From assembly GCA_900049755.1 (NCBI GenBank), contig LT160593.1, positions 994,928 to 1,058,927 on the forward strand: a stretch of DNA of 64,000 nt, given 5' to 3'. Source of the DNA: Corynebacterium provencense. GTDB lineage: Bacteria; Actinomycetota; Actinomycetes; Mycobacteriales; Mycobacteriaceae. The notes under the pieces were generated by a model. It saw nothing but the letters and a program-made list of their open reading frames with translations. It did not search any database and was not told where the DNA came from. Positions 44,578 through 54,041 of this stretch are shown here, one piece after another. The number at the start of each line of letters is the position of its first letter. The stretch's first letter is position 1. The translations under genes were made by a program, and so were the position numbers.

Positions 44578-45405
44578 CTAGCTCATGAACAGGCGGGCCG
44601 GTGCGGTCTCGTGCGCGGCTGAGGCGAGGTCGGAACCCGGACTGGCCCGGCCCAGGAACCGCCAGCCGCGGCGGCCGGGCGAGTTGGCGTACACGTGACC
44701 GGATCCCGGGCAAGGTACGGGTTCCGGGCCGGTACCGGGCACCAGGTCGGACGCCACCTGCACGCACTGCACGGCCAGCCCGGCGATGACCGGGTGCGCG
44801 GCGGTGATGACGACCTGGGCGTCGATGTGGTCGCACTGCCGCAGCCGCAGCGCCGCCCCCGCCCAGCCGACTGCGAGGCCCGTCAGCTCGGTGGCGACCG
44901 CGTCCCGCGGGGTGAGACCGTGGGCGCGGTGGACGAGACCGGCGACGACAGCCTGGTTGCCGGGGGTCTCCTTCGCTGCGACGGCGGCGGCGTAGCTGAG
45001 CAACGGTTCCGGGAGTTCACCACCGAGGCGGCGTTCCACCTCGGTGGTGACCTGCAGCATCTGGCGTCCCACCCGGGTGGACGCACGGCGCAGCTCATGG
45101 GTGACCTTCGTCGCCGACAGTTCGTGGTCGAGGTCGATGAGCACGGCGATCCGGCCGGGTCCCGCCGTCGCCGCGGCCGCGGTCGCCACCCCGTCACCGG
45201 GGGCGGCCGTGTATCTCAGGTGGTCGGCGAGCGCGGACGACACCTCGTCCGCGCCCTGCACACGGTGCGCCTGGACCAGTCCCTCCAGACCGTGCGACAG
45301 GGTGTACCTGCCGGAGGGGTACGCGGAGTCCGCATAGGTCATGGCCTGGAGGAACGGCAGCAGGGACCGTGGAGCGGGTGGCGGGGACGAGGAGGTGGGC
45401 GGCAT
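44578..45405 (-). CDS. ureF: Urease accessory protein UreF
   Basis: A 275-residue all-helical protein with ADSAYPSGRYTLSHGLEGLVQAH, the N-terminal UreF signature, and a C-terminal extension of about 45 residues. UreF sits between UreG and UreD and gates nickel transfer. It starts 8 bp after ureC ends. Confidence 0.9.
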   Translation of the reverse strand: MPPTSSSPPPAPRSLLPFLQAMTYADSAYPSGRYTLSHGLEGLVQAHRVQGADEVSSALADHLRYTAAPGDGVATAAAATAGPGRIAVLIDLDHELSATKVTHELRRASTRVGRQMLQVTTEVERRLGGELPEPLLSYAAAVAAKETPGNQAVVAGLVHRAHGLTPRDAVATELTGLAVGWAGAALRLRQCDHIDAQVVITAAHPVIAGLAVQCVQVASDLVPGTGPEPVPCPGSGHVYANSPGRRGWRFLGRASPGSDLASAAHETAPARLFMS

Positions 45406-45413
45406 CAGGGCAC

Positions 45414-47153
45414 TCAGAACAGGAAGAACTTCTGTGCCAGGGGCAGGGTCTCCGCCGGTGCGATGGTGGCGTGGACTCCGTCGACGGTGACCTCGTAGGT
45501 GTCCGGGTCGACCCGGATGTCCGCCGTACGGTCGTTACGGACCATGTCCTTCTTGCCCAGGCCGCGGGTGTTCTCCACGGGCAGGACCAGTGACTGCAGT
45601 CCCAGGTGCTCGGGTACTCCGGCGTCCACTGCTGCCCGGCTCATGAAGGTTGTGCGGGTGTTCTGCAGGGCGGAACCGTAGTTGGCGAACATGTCCCGGT
45701 AGAACACCGGCTGCGGAGTGGCCAGTGATGCGTTCGGGTCACCCATCCGGGCGTAGGCGATGCGGCCCTGACGCAGGACCAGGTGCGGTTTGGCCGCAAA
45801 GGTCTCCACGGGCCAGAGGACCAGGTCGGCGAGCTTGCCCGGTTCGATGCTGCCCACATGGGCGCTGATTCCCTGGGCGATCGCCGGGTTGAGGGTGATC
45901 TTCGCGACGTAGCGCAGTACGCGCTCGTTGTCGTCGCCGTGGCCCCTGTCCTCCTCCAGCTCACCGAGTTCCACTCTGCAGTGGTGGGCGGTCTGGAAAG
46001 CACGCTGCCAGGATTCGCCGACGCGTCCCATCGCCTGGGAGTCGGAACTGAAGATACTGATCAGGCCCAGATCGTGGAACACCGTTTCCGCGGCGATGGT
46101 TTCGGCACGGACACGGGAGTCCGCGAAGGCGACGTCCTCCGGGATGTCGTGGGACAGGTGGTGGCACACCATCACCATGTCGAGCAGCTCGTCCACGGAG
46201 TTGACCGTGTACGGGAGGGTGGGGTTGGTGGACGCCGGGAGCACGTTGGGCATTCCCGTGACCCTGAGGATGTCCGGTGCATGTCCGCCGCCGGCGCCCT
46301 CGGAGTGGAAGGTGTGGACGGTACGTCCGCCGAAGGCGCGGGCGGTCGACTCGAAGAATCCGCCCTCGTTCAGGGTGTCGGTGTGGATCGCGAGCTGCAC
46401 GTCGAAGCTGTCGCACACGTCCATGGCGTTGCGGATGTTCGCCGGGGTCGCACCCCAGTCCTCGTGGATCTTCAGCCCGGCGGCACCGGCGACAATCTGT
46501 TCTGCCAGTGCCTCCGGCAGGGAGCCCGACCCCTTGCCCAGGAAACCGGTGTTCACGGGGAGTCCCTCGGCGGCACGGAGCATGAACTCCACACCCGAGG
46601 GCCCCGGAGTACAGGTGGTCCCCAGAGTTCCCTCGGACGGTCCGGTACCTCCGCCGAAGAAGGTGGTGATCCCGCCCGCCAGGCCGTGCTCGGCCTGTTG
46701 CGGGGTGATGTAGTGGATGTGGGAGTCCACGCCGCCGGCGGTGAGGATTCGGTGCTCCCCCGCGATGACCTCGGTGCCGGGACCGATGACCAGTTCAGGG
46801 TCCACCCCGTCCTGGGTGTTCGGGTTTCCGGCCTTGCCGATCCCGACGATCCGGCCGTCCCTGATGCCGACGTCACCTTTGACGACCCCTGCCACGGCGT
46901 CGAGGACGATGACGCCGGTGATGACGGTGTCGAGGGCACGGTTGCCGGCACCACCGGTGGAGGTGGCCGTGGGGTCCTGGGCCATCCCGTCGCGCACCGC
47001 CTTGCCACCGCCGTAGACGGACTCGTCACCGTAGGCGGAGGCGAGGTGGTCGCGGGTGATCCGCACGGTGAGGTCGGTGTCCGCCAGACGGACCGTGTCA
47101 CCGGTGGTGGGTCCGTAGATCTCCTGGTAGCGACGTCGGTCGATGCGGGTCAT
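45414..47153 (-). CDS. ureC: Urease catalytic subunit alpha
   Basis: The 579-residue subunit carries all active-site residues: His145 and His147 (HIH), carbamylated Lys228 (GLKIHEDWG), His257, His283 ([11 protein letters not shown] just after), flap Cys330-His331-His332 (CHHL) and Asp371 (SDSQAMGR). It hydrolyses urea to ammonia and carbamate. A short insertion [11 protein letters not shown] near residue 398 is unusual. The ATG overlaps the ureB stop (TGATG). Confidence 0.97.
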   Translation of the reverse strand: MTRIDRRRYQEIYGPTTGDTVRLADTDLTVRITRDHLASAYGDESVYGGGKAVRDGMAQDPTATSTGGAGNRALDTVITGVIVLDAVAGVVKGDVGIRDGRIVGIGKAGNPNTQDGVDPELVIGPGTEVIAGEHRILTAGGVDSHIHYITPQQAEHGLAGGITTFFGGGTGPSEGTLGTTCTPGPSGVEFMLRAAEGLPVNTGFLGKGSGSLPEALAEQIVAGAAGLKIHEDWGATPANIRNAMDVCDSFDVQLAIHTDTLNEGGFFESTARAFGGRTVHTFHSEGAGGGHAPDILRVTGMPNVLPASTNPTLPYTVNSVDELLDMVMVCHHLSHDIPEDVAFADSRVRAETIAAETVFHDLGLISIFSSDSQAMGRVGESWQRAFQTAHHCRVELGELEEDRGHGDDNERVLRYVAKITLNPAIAQGISAHVGSIEPGKLADLVLWPVETFAAKPHLVLRQGRIAYARMGDPNASLATPQPVFYRDMFANYGSALQNTRTTFMSRAAVDAGVPEHLGLQSLVLPVENTRGLGKKDMVRNDRTADIRVDPDTYEVTVDGVHATIAPAETLPLAQKFFLF

Positions 47154-47551
47154 CAGCGGGTCTCCAGTTCGTCGTTGCTGTGCAGGAATGCGGGCAGTTT
47201 CTCCAGTGCCGCTGCCCTGACCGCAGGGTCGTCGAGGGCACCTTCGGTGAGACCGGCGAATCCGTGGAGGATGCGGCGTCCTCCGAAGTCCACCAGTTCG
47301 ACCTCCCGGGAGTCCCCGGGTTCGAAACGCACCGCCAGGCCGGAGGGGATGGACAGGTGCATGCCCCATGCTGCTTCCCGGTCGAAGTCGAGGGCTGCGT
47401 TGACCTCGAAGAAGTGGTAGTGCGAACCGACCTGGACGGCGCGGTCACCGGTGTTGGACACCCGGAGTGTGACGGTACGGCGTCCCGGATTGAGTTCGAC
47501 GGTGGGCGCGGCACCGGGTGCGGTGCCGTAGCCTGCGGCGGATCCGGACAT
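47153..47551 (-). CDS. ureB: Urease subunit beta
   Basis: The 132-residue beta subunit is recognised by [23 protein letters not shown], and [19 protein letters not shown] with GFAGL. It starts 15 bp after gene X and overlaps ureC by one base. Length and separation from ureA match three-subunit bacterial ureases. Confidence 0.96.
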   Translation of the reverse strand: MSGSAAGYGTAPGAAPTVELNPGRRTVTLRVSNTGDRAVQVGSHYHFFEVNAALDFDREAAWGMHLSIPSGLAVRFEPGDSREVELVDFGGRRILHGFAGLTEGALDDPAVRAAALEKLPAFLHSNDELETR

Positions 47552-47566
47552 GGTGGTTCTCCTGCC

Positions 47567-48488
47567 TTAGTGGTGGTGGGTGTGACTGTGGCTGTGCGTG
47601 TGACTGTGACTGTGACCGTGACCGTGCGGGTGACTGTGACTGTGGTCGTCGTCGCCGTGGGAGTGTGCGAAACCGGTGGCGTGGTCGGCGAGCAGTCCGT
47701 CGGCGATTCCGTCGTCACCGTGGTCCCGCAGCAGGTGCAGGGCCGTACGGGACGCCTCCCCCACCGCGGTGGCCAGGGCGGACGCCCGGAACAGCGGGGT
47801 GCCCCACCGCGGTGGCCAGGGCGGACGCCCGGAACAGCGGGGTGGCGTCATCAGTGGCGTCCGCGGCGCCGTCCCCGGCACGGGCGGGGAACGCCAGATC
47901 GGCACGGACCTGCACCGTCTCCCTCGCTCCCAACAGCCGCAGCCGCTCTCTGGCCTTCGCCGGTGACGGCCACGCCCCCTCGAACGCGACCTCGACCTCC
48001 AGGTCCTCGGAGAACTGGCGTGCCAGACGTACCCGGCGGAGCAGTTCGGCGTCGGCGAACGGGTCCACGGTGCGGGCCAGGAAGAGCACCGAGTCCGCCC
48101 CGTGGACCGACACCGCGGCACGCAGGTGACGTCGCATCTCGGCGATCGAGCGGGTGGCGTCCGCCAGGGACGGGCCGAGAACCACCCCGGTACCCGAACG
48201 GGCCGCCCACTGCAGGGCCTGGGCGGCCTGGGTCACCGAGGTGAGGTCACGGCCGGTACCGGCGGGAATGACGACCAGGGGGACGCCGAGGCTCCCCGCC
48301 CTCTCCAGATGGGGTGACAGACCCCGGGGTCCGGTGACCACAGTGGTTCCGGTGGCCTCGGCGAGTGGGCCGGGAGCCGGCGCCTCGGCACCCGCGTACA
48401 GGACAGTCACCGCGTCAGGCGCGGGACCTGACGCGGCGGGAGTGGACCCTGTTCCGGTTCCCACGGTGTCACTGTCCGATCGGGTCAT
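47567..48488 (-). CDS. Gene X: CbiX/chelatase-like protein with a His-rich tail, in the ureE position (frame broken by a 43-bp duplication)
   Basis: The ATG at 48488 overlaps the ureA stop by 20 bp. As given, a perfect 43-bp tandem duplication (47759-47844) breaks the frame; with one copy removed the gene encodes 292 residues. Residues 27-200 resemble the two-lobed CbiX/sirohydrochlorin chelatase fold: [14 protein letters not shown] with [11 protein letters not shown], then [44 protein letters not shown] and GARETVQV. The HGS-type metal-binding His near the start of each lobe is missing (AGA, LAR). The tail (255-292) has 17 His, mostly alternating with Ser, Gly or Thr. No ureE exists in the operon, so a nickel chaperone or store role is inferred. 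The CbiX relation rests on motif order seen by eye. Confidence 0.7.
47759..47844. repeat. Perfect 43-bp tandem duplication inside gene X
   Basis: Bases 47759-47801 and 47802-47844 are identical, with mismatches immediately outside. The unit length is not a multiple of three and shifts the frame; deleting one copy restores it exactly. The same 43-bp length recurs in the MFS gene at 61252. Confidence 0.95.
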
Positions 48489-48774
48489 GGACACTGACCA
48501 GCTTCGTTCCGTCGGGGAACGTCGCCTCCACCTGGATGAGGTCGAGCATCTCCCGCACCCCGTCCTGCACCTGCTCGGGGCCGAGGACCTTCGTCCCGGT
48601 CTCCATGGCCTCGGCGACGGTCTGCCCGTCACGGGCGGCTTCGACGACGGCTTCGCTGATCAGGGCGGTGGCCTCGGGGACATTGAGTTTCAGACCACGG
48701 GCCAGGCGTCGACGTGACACCTCGGCAGCGGTGAACAGGAGCAGCTTCTCCTGCTCCCGGGCAGTGAGATCCAT
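48469..48774 (-). CDS. ureA: Urease subunit gamma
   Basis: A typical 101-residue gamma subunit: [39 protein letters not shown], and ending VSVHDPIG. It is the first structural gene of the leftward operon. The frame is open far upstream into the PepSY gene because that gene is frameshifted, so the ATG at 48774 (with an AAGGACGCC upstream) is the start. Confidence 0.96.
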   Translation of the reverse strand: MDLTAREQEKLLLFTAAEVSRRRLARGLKLNVPEATALISEAVVEAARDGQTVAEAMETGTKVLGPEQVQDGVREMLDLIQVEATFPDGTKLVSVHDPIGQ

Positions 48775-48848
48775 GGCGTCCTTCCGTTCGGTGTTTGTCC
48801 CCAACGGTACTGCCGCGGCGGGACGCCGCGCACCGGACGACGGGGTGT

Positions 48849-50361
48849 TTAACTCCGCCGAAACACGCGGCGGGCGGTGTCCCAGAGCACGCTGGCCGCC
48901 ACGAACGCCAGACAGGTGACCCCGAACAGCGGGGCGATGACCCCGTAGGCCACCAGAGCTGCGCAGAGGATGAGGGTGCCGACGGTCGGACGCCCCCGGC
49001 CCGCCCGGCGCGGGGCCCGCCCGGCGCGGGGCAGCGGGCAGCGTACCGGCGGACCTGCCACGGGGACGCCGCATCCACCACATCCGGTAGCCCCGGACCA
49101 CCATCACGATGATGGCCGCCGCCAGGAGCGCCAGGACGATCTGGTTCGGCAGTCCGAACAGGGTCCCCATGTGGAGCTGGATCAGCCAGGCGGTCGCCTG
49201 CGCGGCCAGAGGCCAGTCGGAGAACCGCAGCCTGTCGGTCACCTGCCCGGTGGCCCAGTCCACCGCCACGGAATTGTTGTGCAGACGCCAGGCGGTCCGG
49301 TTCTCCGCCGCGGACCAGGCCGCACCCTCCTGTGCCGGCGGGGTGAGGGTCAACGGGGTCTCCAGTTCCCGGCGCGCGGCGGCGGCGACGCGGTCGACGG
49401 CACCCGGGTTGAGTCCGCTGACCCTCACAGACGGTCCGGTCCGGCCGCCACCGTGACCCTCGTGACCGGCATGTCCGGCTGCACCGGTTGCGGCGGTTGC
49501 GGCGTCGGGGGTGTCCCTCATCCCCGGCATCTCCGTGGAGACCGTGGGCGTGCCCCAGTTGAGGTTCGCCCGGACCTCGCCGATGTTCGTGCCGGCGACC
49601 GAGGACCAGGTCAGCCCGGTGACGGTGAGGAAGACCAGTCCGACGGAGATGACCGTTCCGGTGGCTCCGTGGCGTCTCATCACCTGCGCCCGGCCGCTGC
49701 CGTCCCGGCGCAGCATGCCCCGGAGCCGGGTCACCGACCCGCTGCCGCGCTGCCGTCGCCACAGGACCACCAGACCCCCGACAGCGAGGACGCCGAGCCA
49801 GCTCGCCGCCAGTTCGGAGTAGAGGCGCCCCTTCTCCCCCAGCCACAGACTGCGGTGACCTTCGTCGATCCACTGGCGCAGCGGCAGCGACGCCGAACTG
49901 CCGTACTGGGTGCTGTCACCCTTGACTTCACCGGAGTACGGGTCCAGGAACACCGCCCTGAGGGTGGACGCCGGCAGCGTCGGGTCGGTGAACAGGACAC
50001 GGGTGGTCTCGTCCGGGTTTCCGAGCCTGACCCCCGCCAGGGCCAGGTCGGGGTGGAGCTCCTGTGCCCTGGTCACCAGGTCGCCGACAGGCTGTTCGAC
50101 AGGGTCGGCGGCGGTGGGTTCGGCGGTGAGCATGTCGTGGTAGACGATCTGCTCGACTGTCGGGGCGGTGGCGTAGAGCAGTCCGCTCAGCGCTGCCACG
50201 AGAATGAACGGTGCGCAGAAGATCCCCGCGAAGAAGTGCAGGCGGGTGAGAAGGCGCGTGGTCTGGCGTCCTGAACTGCGGTCCGGGTCTTTCCTGCGTT
50301 CTGCTCCGGGGGTTCCGGACGGTTCCGGGGCGCGGGAGGGGTGCTGGGTGTTCGTCGTCAC
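48849..50361 (-). pseudogene. PepSY-associated membrane protein, frameshifted near its 3' end
   Basis: From 50361 the protein reads [21 protein letters not shown] (helix 1), [41 protein letters not shown] and a PepSY-type domain, then [20 protein letters not shown] and [13 protein letters not shown]. Near 48985-49045, a very GC-rich stretch, the frame changes; the last helices ([18 protein letters not shown]) end at 48849. The intact protein would be about 504 residues. Relatives are linked to iron-siderophore reduction or metal uptake. A sequencing error in the GC-rich stretch is possible. Confidence 0.75.
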
Positions 50362-50415
50362 GGGGTAGTAGTCGTCCGGGAGGGCCCCTGAGTTCCCGGA
50401 GCGGTCCTGGGCCCG

Positions 50416-50742
50416 TCAGTGGGCGTGGGTTCCCCCGAGGTGGTGCAGCAGCCTGTGGACCCTCTCGTCGGTGAGTGCGTAGCGCATCATCCGTCCGTCC
50501 CGGTGCGCGGTGACTATCCCCGCCGTCGTCAGCAGCCGCAGTGCCGCGGAGGCGGTCGCTGTCCTGACGCCTGCTCTCTCGGCCAGCTCGGACATGCTCA
50601 GGGTGCCGGGGCCGGCGTAGTGCAGGAGGGTGAGCAGGCGTAGGCGGGTCGGGTCACCGAGGAGGCGGAAGGTTTCGGCCCAGTCGTCGGAGAGCGCGCA
50701 CAGGTGGGCGAGTGGGTCTGCGTGTGCGTCGCCGCCGGTCAT
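50416..50742 (-). CDS. ArsR-family metal-type regulator
   Basis: The 108-residue winged-helix protein has ETFRLLGDPTRLRLLTLL, MSELAERAGVRTATASAALRLL and VTAHRDGRMMRYALTD. The C-terminus ends VHRLLHHLGGTHAH, where several His could bind metal, as in nickel/cobalt or zinc sensors of this family. ATG 50742 starts the protein; the longer frame lacks a site. It is divergent from an ABC importer, with an inverted repeat between, and probably represses it. Confidence 0.87.
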   Translation of the reverse strand: MTGGDAHADPLAHLCALSDDWAETFRLLGDPTRLRLLTLLHYAGPGTLSMSELAERAGVRTATASAALRLLTTAGIVTAHRDGRMMRYALTDERVHRLLHHLGGTHAH

Positions 50743-50832
50743 GGCTCCGGATTCTAGTCCTGCGTCGGGTCGGGTGCCCTGAAAAGGACGGGGACCCCTC
50801 CCCCGGGCCGTGTTACCGTCAGGTAAAACCTT

Positions 50833-50854
50833 CATTCAAACAGTCGATTGAATG
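50833..50854. promoter_or_regulatory. Candidate ArsR-type operator
   Basis: CATTCAA and TTGAATG form a perfect 7-bp inverted repeat with an 8-bp spacer, in an AT-rich island just before the importer genes. The TTGAAT/ATTCAA core is the kind of site bound by ArsR metal sensors. Confidence 0.6.
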
Positions 50855-50890
50855 TGCAAATGAGGAGGTCCGCCGGCTAGCGTCAGAGCG

Positions 50891-52036
50891 GTGACCGTAC
50901 TCGCCGACCACCACAGGACCCGTCCCGGTGACCGGACGCCGGACGCCCTCGGCTTCACGGCCTCCCACCGCCGCACCGTGTCCTGGGTTCTCGTGCTGAC
51001 GGTCGTACTCGTCGTCAGCCTGGTGTTCAGCGTCGGATTCGGCTCCGTCCACGTCCCCCCCTCCGATTCCGTCCGCATCCTCGCCCACCACCTCTTCGGC
51101 GCCGGCCCCGACCCCGCCGGCGACGGTACAGGTGGACAGGCGTCCGACCTCGCCAGGGACGACGCCGTCATCTGGACCATCCGCGCCCCCCGGGCAGTTC
51201 TCGGCGCCCTGGTGGGGGCGGGTCTCTCAGTCGCCGGAGTCATTCTCCAGGCGGTTGTCCGCAATGTCCTGGCCGACCCGTACGTGCTCGGGGTCTCCTC
51301 GGGTGCCTCGGTCGGCGCCGCCGGAGCCATCACCCTCGGCGTCGGGACAGGTGCGACGGCCGCTCTCGGCGACTACGCCCTGCAGACCAGCGCCTTCCTC
51401 GGGGCACTGGTGGCGTCCGTCCTGGTTCTCGGCGTGGCGAGGACCGCCGGTCGTTTCACGGCCGACCGGCTTCTCATGGCAGGCATCGCCGTCGGATACG
51501 CCCTGTCCGCCCTGACGAGCTTCCTCGTCTTCGCCTCCGATTCGGCGGAGTCGAGCCGGTCGGTGATGTTCTGGCTCCTGGGGTCCCTGGGCCTGGCGTC
51601 CTGGTCGGGCCCGCTCGCCGCCGTCGCCGTCGTGGTGGTGTCCGGTGCGGTGATCCTGGCCGTGGCAGGTCCGCGGGTCGACGCCCTGAACCTGGGCGAC
51701 GGTACCGCCCTGACCCTGGGGATCAGTCCGGAACGGCTGCGGCTCGGACTGATCGTCCTGTCCTGCCTCATCGTCGGAGCAGTCGTGGCGATGGCCGGGG
51801 CGATCGGTTTCATCGGCCTGGTGGTCCCCCACCTCGCACGGCGTCTCGTCGGGGGACGCCACCGTGCCCTCACCCCGGTCGCCGCCCTGCTCGGCGCGGT
51901 GCTGCTGAGCTGGGCTGACGTCGGTGCCCGTACTCTGCTCGCCCCGCAGGAGATCCCCGTCGGCATCATCACGGCACTGGTCGGCGCGCCGTTCCTGCTC
52001 CTGCTCATCCACCGTATGCACCGGAAGGAACCATGA
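50891..52036 (+). CDS. FecCD/BtuC-type ABC transporter permease
   Basis: The 381-residue protein has about ten membrane helices and the family motifs RAPRAVLGALVGAGLSVAG, NVLADPYVLGVSSGASVGA, and GAIGFIGLVVPHLARRLVG (the coupling helix). Such permeases import iron-siderophores, haem, cobalamin or other metal chelates. It starts GTG, and overlaps the next gene by 4 bp (ATGA). An internal Gly/Asp-rich loop after HHLFGAGPD is longer than usual. Confidence 0.9.
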   Translation: MTVLADHHRTRPGDRTPDALGFTASHRRTVSWVLVLTVVLVVSLVFSVGFGSVHVPPSDSVRILAHHLFGAGPDPAGDGTGGQASDLARDDAVIWTIRAPRAVLGALVGAGLSVAGVILQAVVRNVLADPYVLGVSSGASVGAAGAITLGVGTGATAALGDYALQTSAFLGALVASVLVLGVARTAGRFTADRLLMAGIAVGYALSALTSFLVFASDSAESSRSVMFWLLGSLGLASWSGPLAAVAVVVVSGAVILAVAGPRVDALNLGDGTALTLGISPERLRLGLIVLSCLIVGAVVAMAGAIGFIGLVVPHLARRLVGGRHRALTPVAALLGAVLLSWADVGARTLLAPQEIPVGIITALVGAPFLLLLIHRMHRKEP

Positions 52037-53055
52037 ACCACATTTCCAGCATCGTCTCCACCGTCGCCGCGGCCGCCGTGGCCGTGACCCTGGCGTCCTG
52101 CTCCGACAGCGGATCCGGGACCACCGAGGTCCGTAACTGCGGTGCCACCGTGAGCTTCGACCATGTCCCGGAGAACGTCACCCTGCTCAAGAGCGCCGCA
52201 GTGCCGACACTGCAGCATCTGGGCGTCCTCGACAGGGTCCACGCGAAGGCGGGCGTGTTCCCCACCGGGTACTACGACGACGCCACGAACAGTGCCCTCG
52301 CGGCCGTCCCCTCGATCACCGACAAGCTGAACCCGGAAGGCCATGTGCAGGTCAGCCGGGAGGAGGTCGTGGCCACCGGGGCAGATCTCGTACTCGGGGC
52401 GACGGACACGGTCAACGCGCAGACCCTGGCCTCCTCCCACATTCCTCTGATCGAGGAGCCCGCGTTCTGCGGAGCACTCGACGAGCCGGCGAACTGGGAC
52501 GATGTCTGGGACCAGATCCGGCTGTACGGCACGGTCTTCGACCGGGGTCAGGACGCCGACTCCTACATCTCTGAACTGCAGGAACGCCTCGAATCACTGC
52601 CCGGGCCGGCCGAAGGAGCCCCGCGGCCGCGGGTCGCCGTCCTCTACCCGACCCCGGGCGGAGGAACGACCTACGCCTACGGGGCCGGGTCGATGGCCAC
52701 ACCCGTCGTGGAGAAGGCGGGGGGTGAGAACGTGTTCGCTGATTCGGCGGACCGGGTTTTCGAGGTGAGTGCCGAAGAAATCGTGGACCGCAACCCGGAT
52801 GTCGTCATCGCCCTGCATTCCGCGGAATCCGGTCCCGATGACGGAGACGCCATGGTCGCGGCCGTCACCGCCCTGCCCGGGATGGACCGGACCACCGCCG
52901 GGCAGGGCCACCGGATCATGCCCCTGATGCTGAACTACGCTGAGCCTCCGACCCCCCTGGCAGTGGACGGTGTGGAGAAGGTCGCCGGGTTCCTCCGGGA
53001 CGGGTCGGCGACAGGCCCGTCGACAGAGGCGGAGGCCCCGGGGGACGCCGGATGA
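52033..53055 (+). CDS. ABC transporter substrate-binding lipoprotein (TroA/FepB-like)
   Basis: The 340-residue protein has a lipoprotein signal with lipobox TLASC (Cys23). The two-lobed periplasmic-binding fold for metal chelates is shown by RNCGATVSFDHVPENVTLL, EEVVATGADLVLG, and EIVDRNPDVVIALHS. A Cys-containing EEPAFCGALD may affect ligand binding. The ligand is not evident; location beside urease and an ArsR regulator suggests nickel or another metal chelate. Confidence 0.88.
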   Translation: MNHISSIVSTVAAAAVAVTLASCSDSGSGTTEVRNCGATVSFDHVPENVTLLKSAAVPTLQHLGVLDRVHAKAGVFPTGYYDDATNSALAAVPSITDKLNPEGHVQVSREEVVATGADLVLGATDTVNAQTLASSHIPLIEEPAFCGALDEPANWDDVWDQIRLYGTVFDRGQDADSYISELQERLESLPGPAEGAPRPRVAVLYPTPGGGTTYAYGAGSMATPVVEKAGGENVFADSADRVFEVSAEEIVDRNPDVVIALHSAESGPDDGDAMVAAVTALPGMDRTTAGQGHRIMPLMLNYAEPPTPLAVDGVEKVAGFLRDGSATGPSTEAEAPGDAG

Positions 53056-53804
53056 TCGAGGCCCGTGACCTCGCGGTCCGTTTCGGTCCGGTGACCGCGG
53101 TCGACGGGGTCTCACTGACGGTCGCCGACCACGGTGTCCTCGGACTGGTCGGCCCCAACGGCTCAGGTAAGACCACGTTGCTGCGCTGTCTCTACGGTGC
53201 GCTGGGACCGACATCGGGTGATGTGCTCCTCGACGGCACGTCACTGTCTGCGATGCACCGGCGGGCGGTGGCCCGGCGGATCGCCGTCGTGGCGCAGGAG
53301 CACCACGACCCTGCCACGCCGATCTCGGTGGCGGAACTGGTGATGCTGGGACGTCTGCCGCACCAGGGGATCATGGCTCAGACCACCGACGAGGACCGGA
53401 CCACGGTGGTCGGGGCCCTCGAGTCCGTGGGACTGGGCGCACTGGCTGCCCGGGACGTCGCCGTCCTGTCCGGAGGAGAGCGTCAGCGGGCGTTGATTGC
53501 CCGGGCGCTGGCCCAGCAGGCGGGGCATGTCCTGCTCGACGAACCGACCAACCACCTGGACATCCGCTTCCAGCATGATGTTCTGGAGCTGGTCAGTGAA
53601 CTGCCCGGGGCCGCCGTGGTACTCCACGACCTCAACCTCGCCGCCCGTTACTGCGACCGGATCGTCGTGCTGGACGCGGGGAAGGTGGTGGCGGCCGGTA
53701 CCCCGTCCCAGGTGCTGGTCCCGGAGATCCTGGAACCGGTGTACAAGGTCCGTGTCAGGAGAGTGGAGTTCGACGGGGAGATGCACCTGCTGTTTCCCCG
53801 CTGA
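53052..53804 (+). CDS. ABC transporter ATP-binding protein
   Basis: The 250-residue ATPase has Walker A GPNGSGKTT (34-42), the LSGGERQRALIARALAQQ signature, Walker B HVLLDEPTNHLD and a switch His in VVLHDLNLAARY. It completes a permease-binding protein-ATPase operon with 4-bp overlaps. It belongs to the FecE/BtuD group. Confidence 0.93.
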   Translation: MIEARDLAVRFGPVTAVDGVSLTVADHGVLGLVGPNGSGKTTLLRCLYGALGPTSGDVLLDGTSLSAMHRRAVARRIAVVAQEHHDPATPISVAELVMLGRLPHQGIMAQTTDEDRTTVVGALESVGLGALAARDVAVLSGGERQRALIARALAQQAGHVLLDEPTNHLDIRFQHDVLELVSELPGAAVVLHDLNLAARYCDRIVVLDAGKVVAAGTPSQVLVPEILEPVYKVRVRRVEFDGEMHLLFPR

Positions 53805-53831
53805 AGCCCAGCGCGGTTCCGAGCGGGCAGG

Positions 53832-54041
53832 TCACATGTAGATCGTCATACAGATGATGAGCCCGATGAGCATCAGGGCTCCGAGGATCATCGTGACGAC
53901 GTCGGCGTTCGAGGAGTACGGGATCTCCTGCTGTTCAGCCTGGAGTTCCTCCTGCCTGCGCAGGGCCTCCTCATATGCGGTGGGATCGTCGGTGTCACCG
54001 GACCGGGCGGTGGAACGGGCGGAACTGTTCGTCTCGTTCAT
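53832..54041 (-). CDS. Small single-pass membrane protein (69 aa)
   Basis: From ATG 54041: an acidic N-terminus with a short coiled-coil (YEEALRRQEELQAEQQE) and a C-terminal membrane helix (VVTMILGALMLIGLIICMTIYM split by its ends). The start overlaps the stop of the next gene (ATGA), so the two are translationally coupled. Unknown function. Confidence 0.65.
   Translation of the reverse strand: MNETNSSARSTARSGDTDDPTAYEEALRRQEELQAEQQEIPYSSNADVVTMILGALMLIGLIICMTIYM

Noticed and set aside
45783..47420. A 545-codon open frame antisense to ureC and ureB
   Set aside because: It is a shadow of the conserved urease genes; composition is Val/Gly/Asp-rich without motifs.
47575..47650. Dense CAC/CAT repeats that could be taken for a non-coding microsatellite or CRISPR-like array
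   Set aside because: They are the codons of the His-rich tail of gene X, in frame to its TAA stop; spacing and units do not fit CRISPR.
48469..50361. A 630-codon PepSY-UreA fusion
   Set aside because: The junction is low-complexity sequence produced by a frameshift at the PepSY 3' end; ureA has its own start and the PepSY tail is present in another frame.
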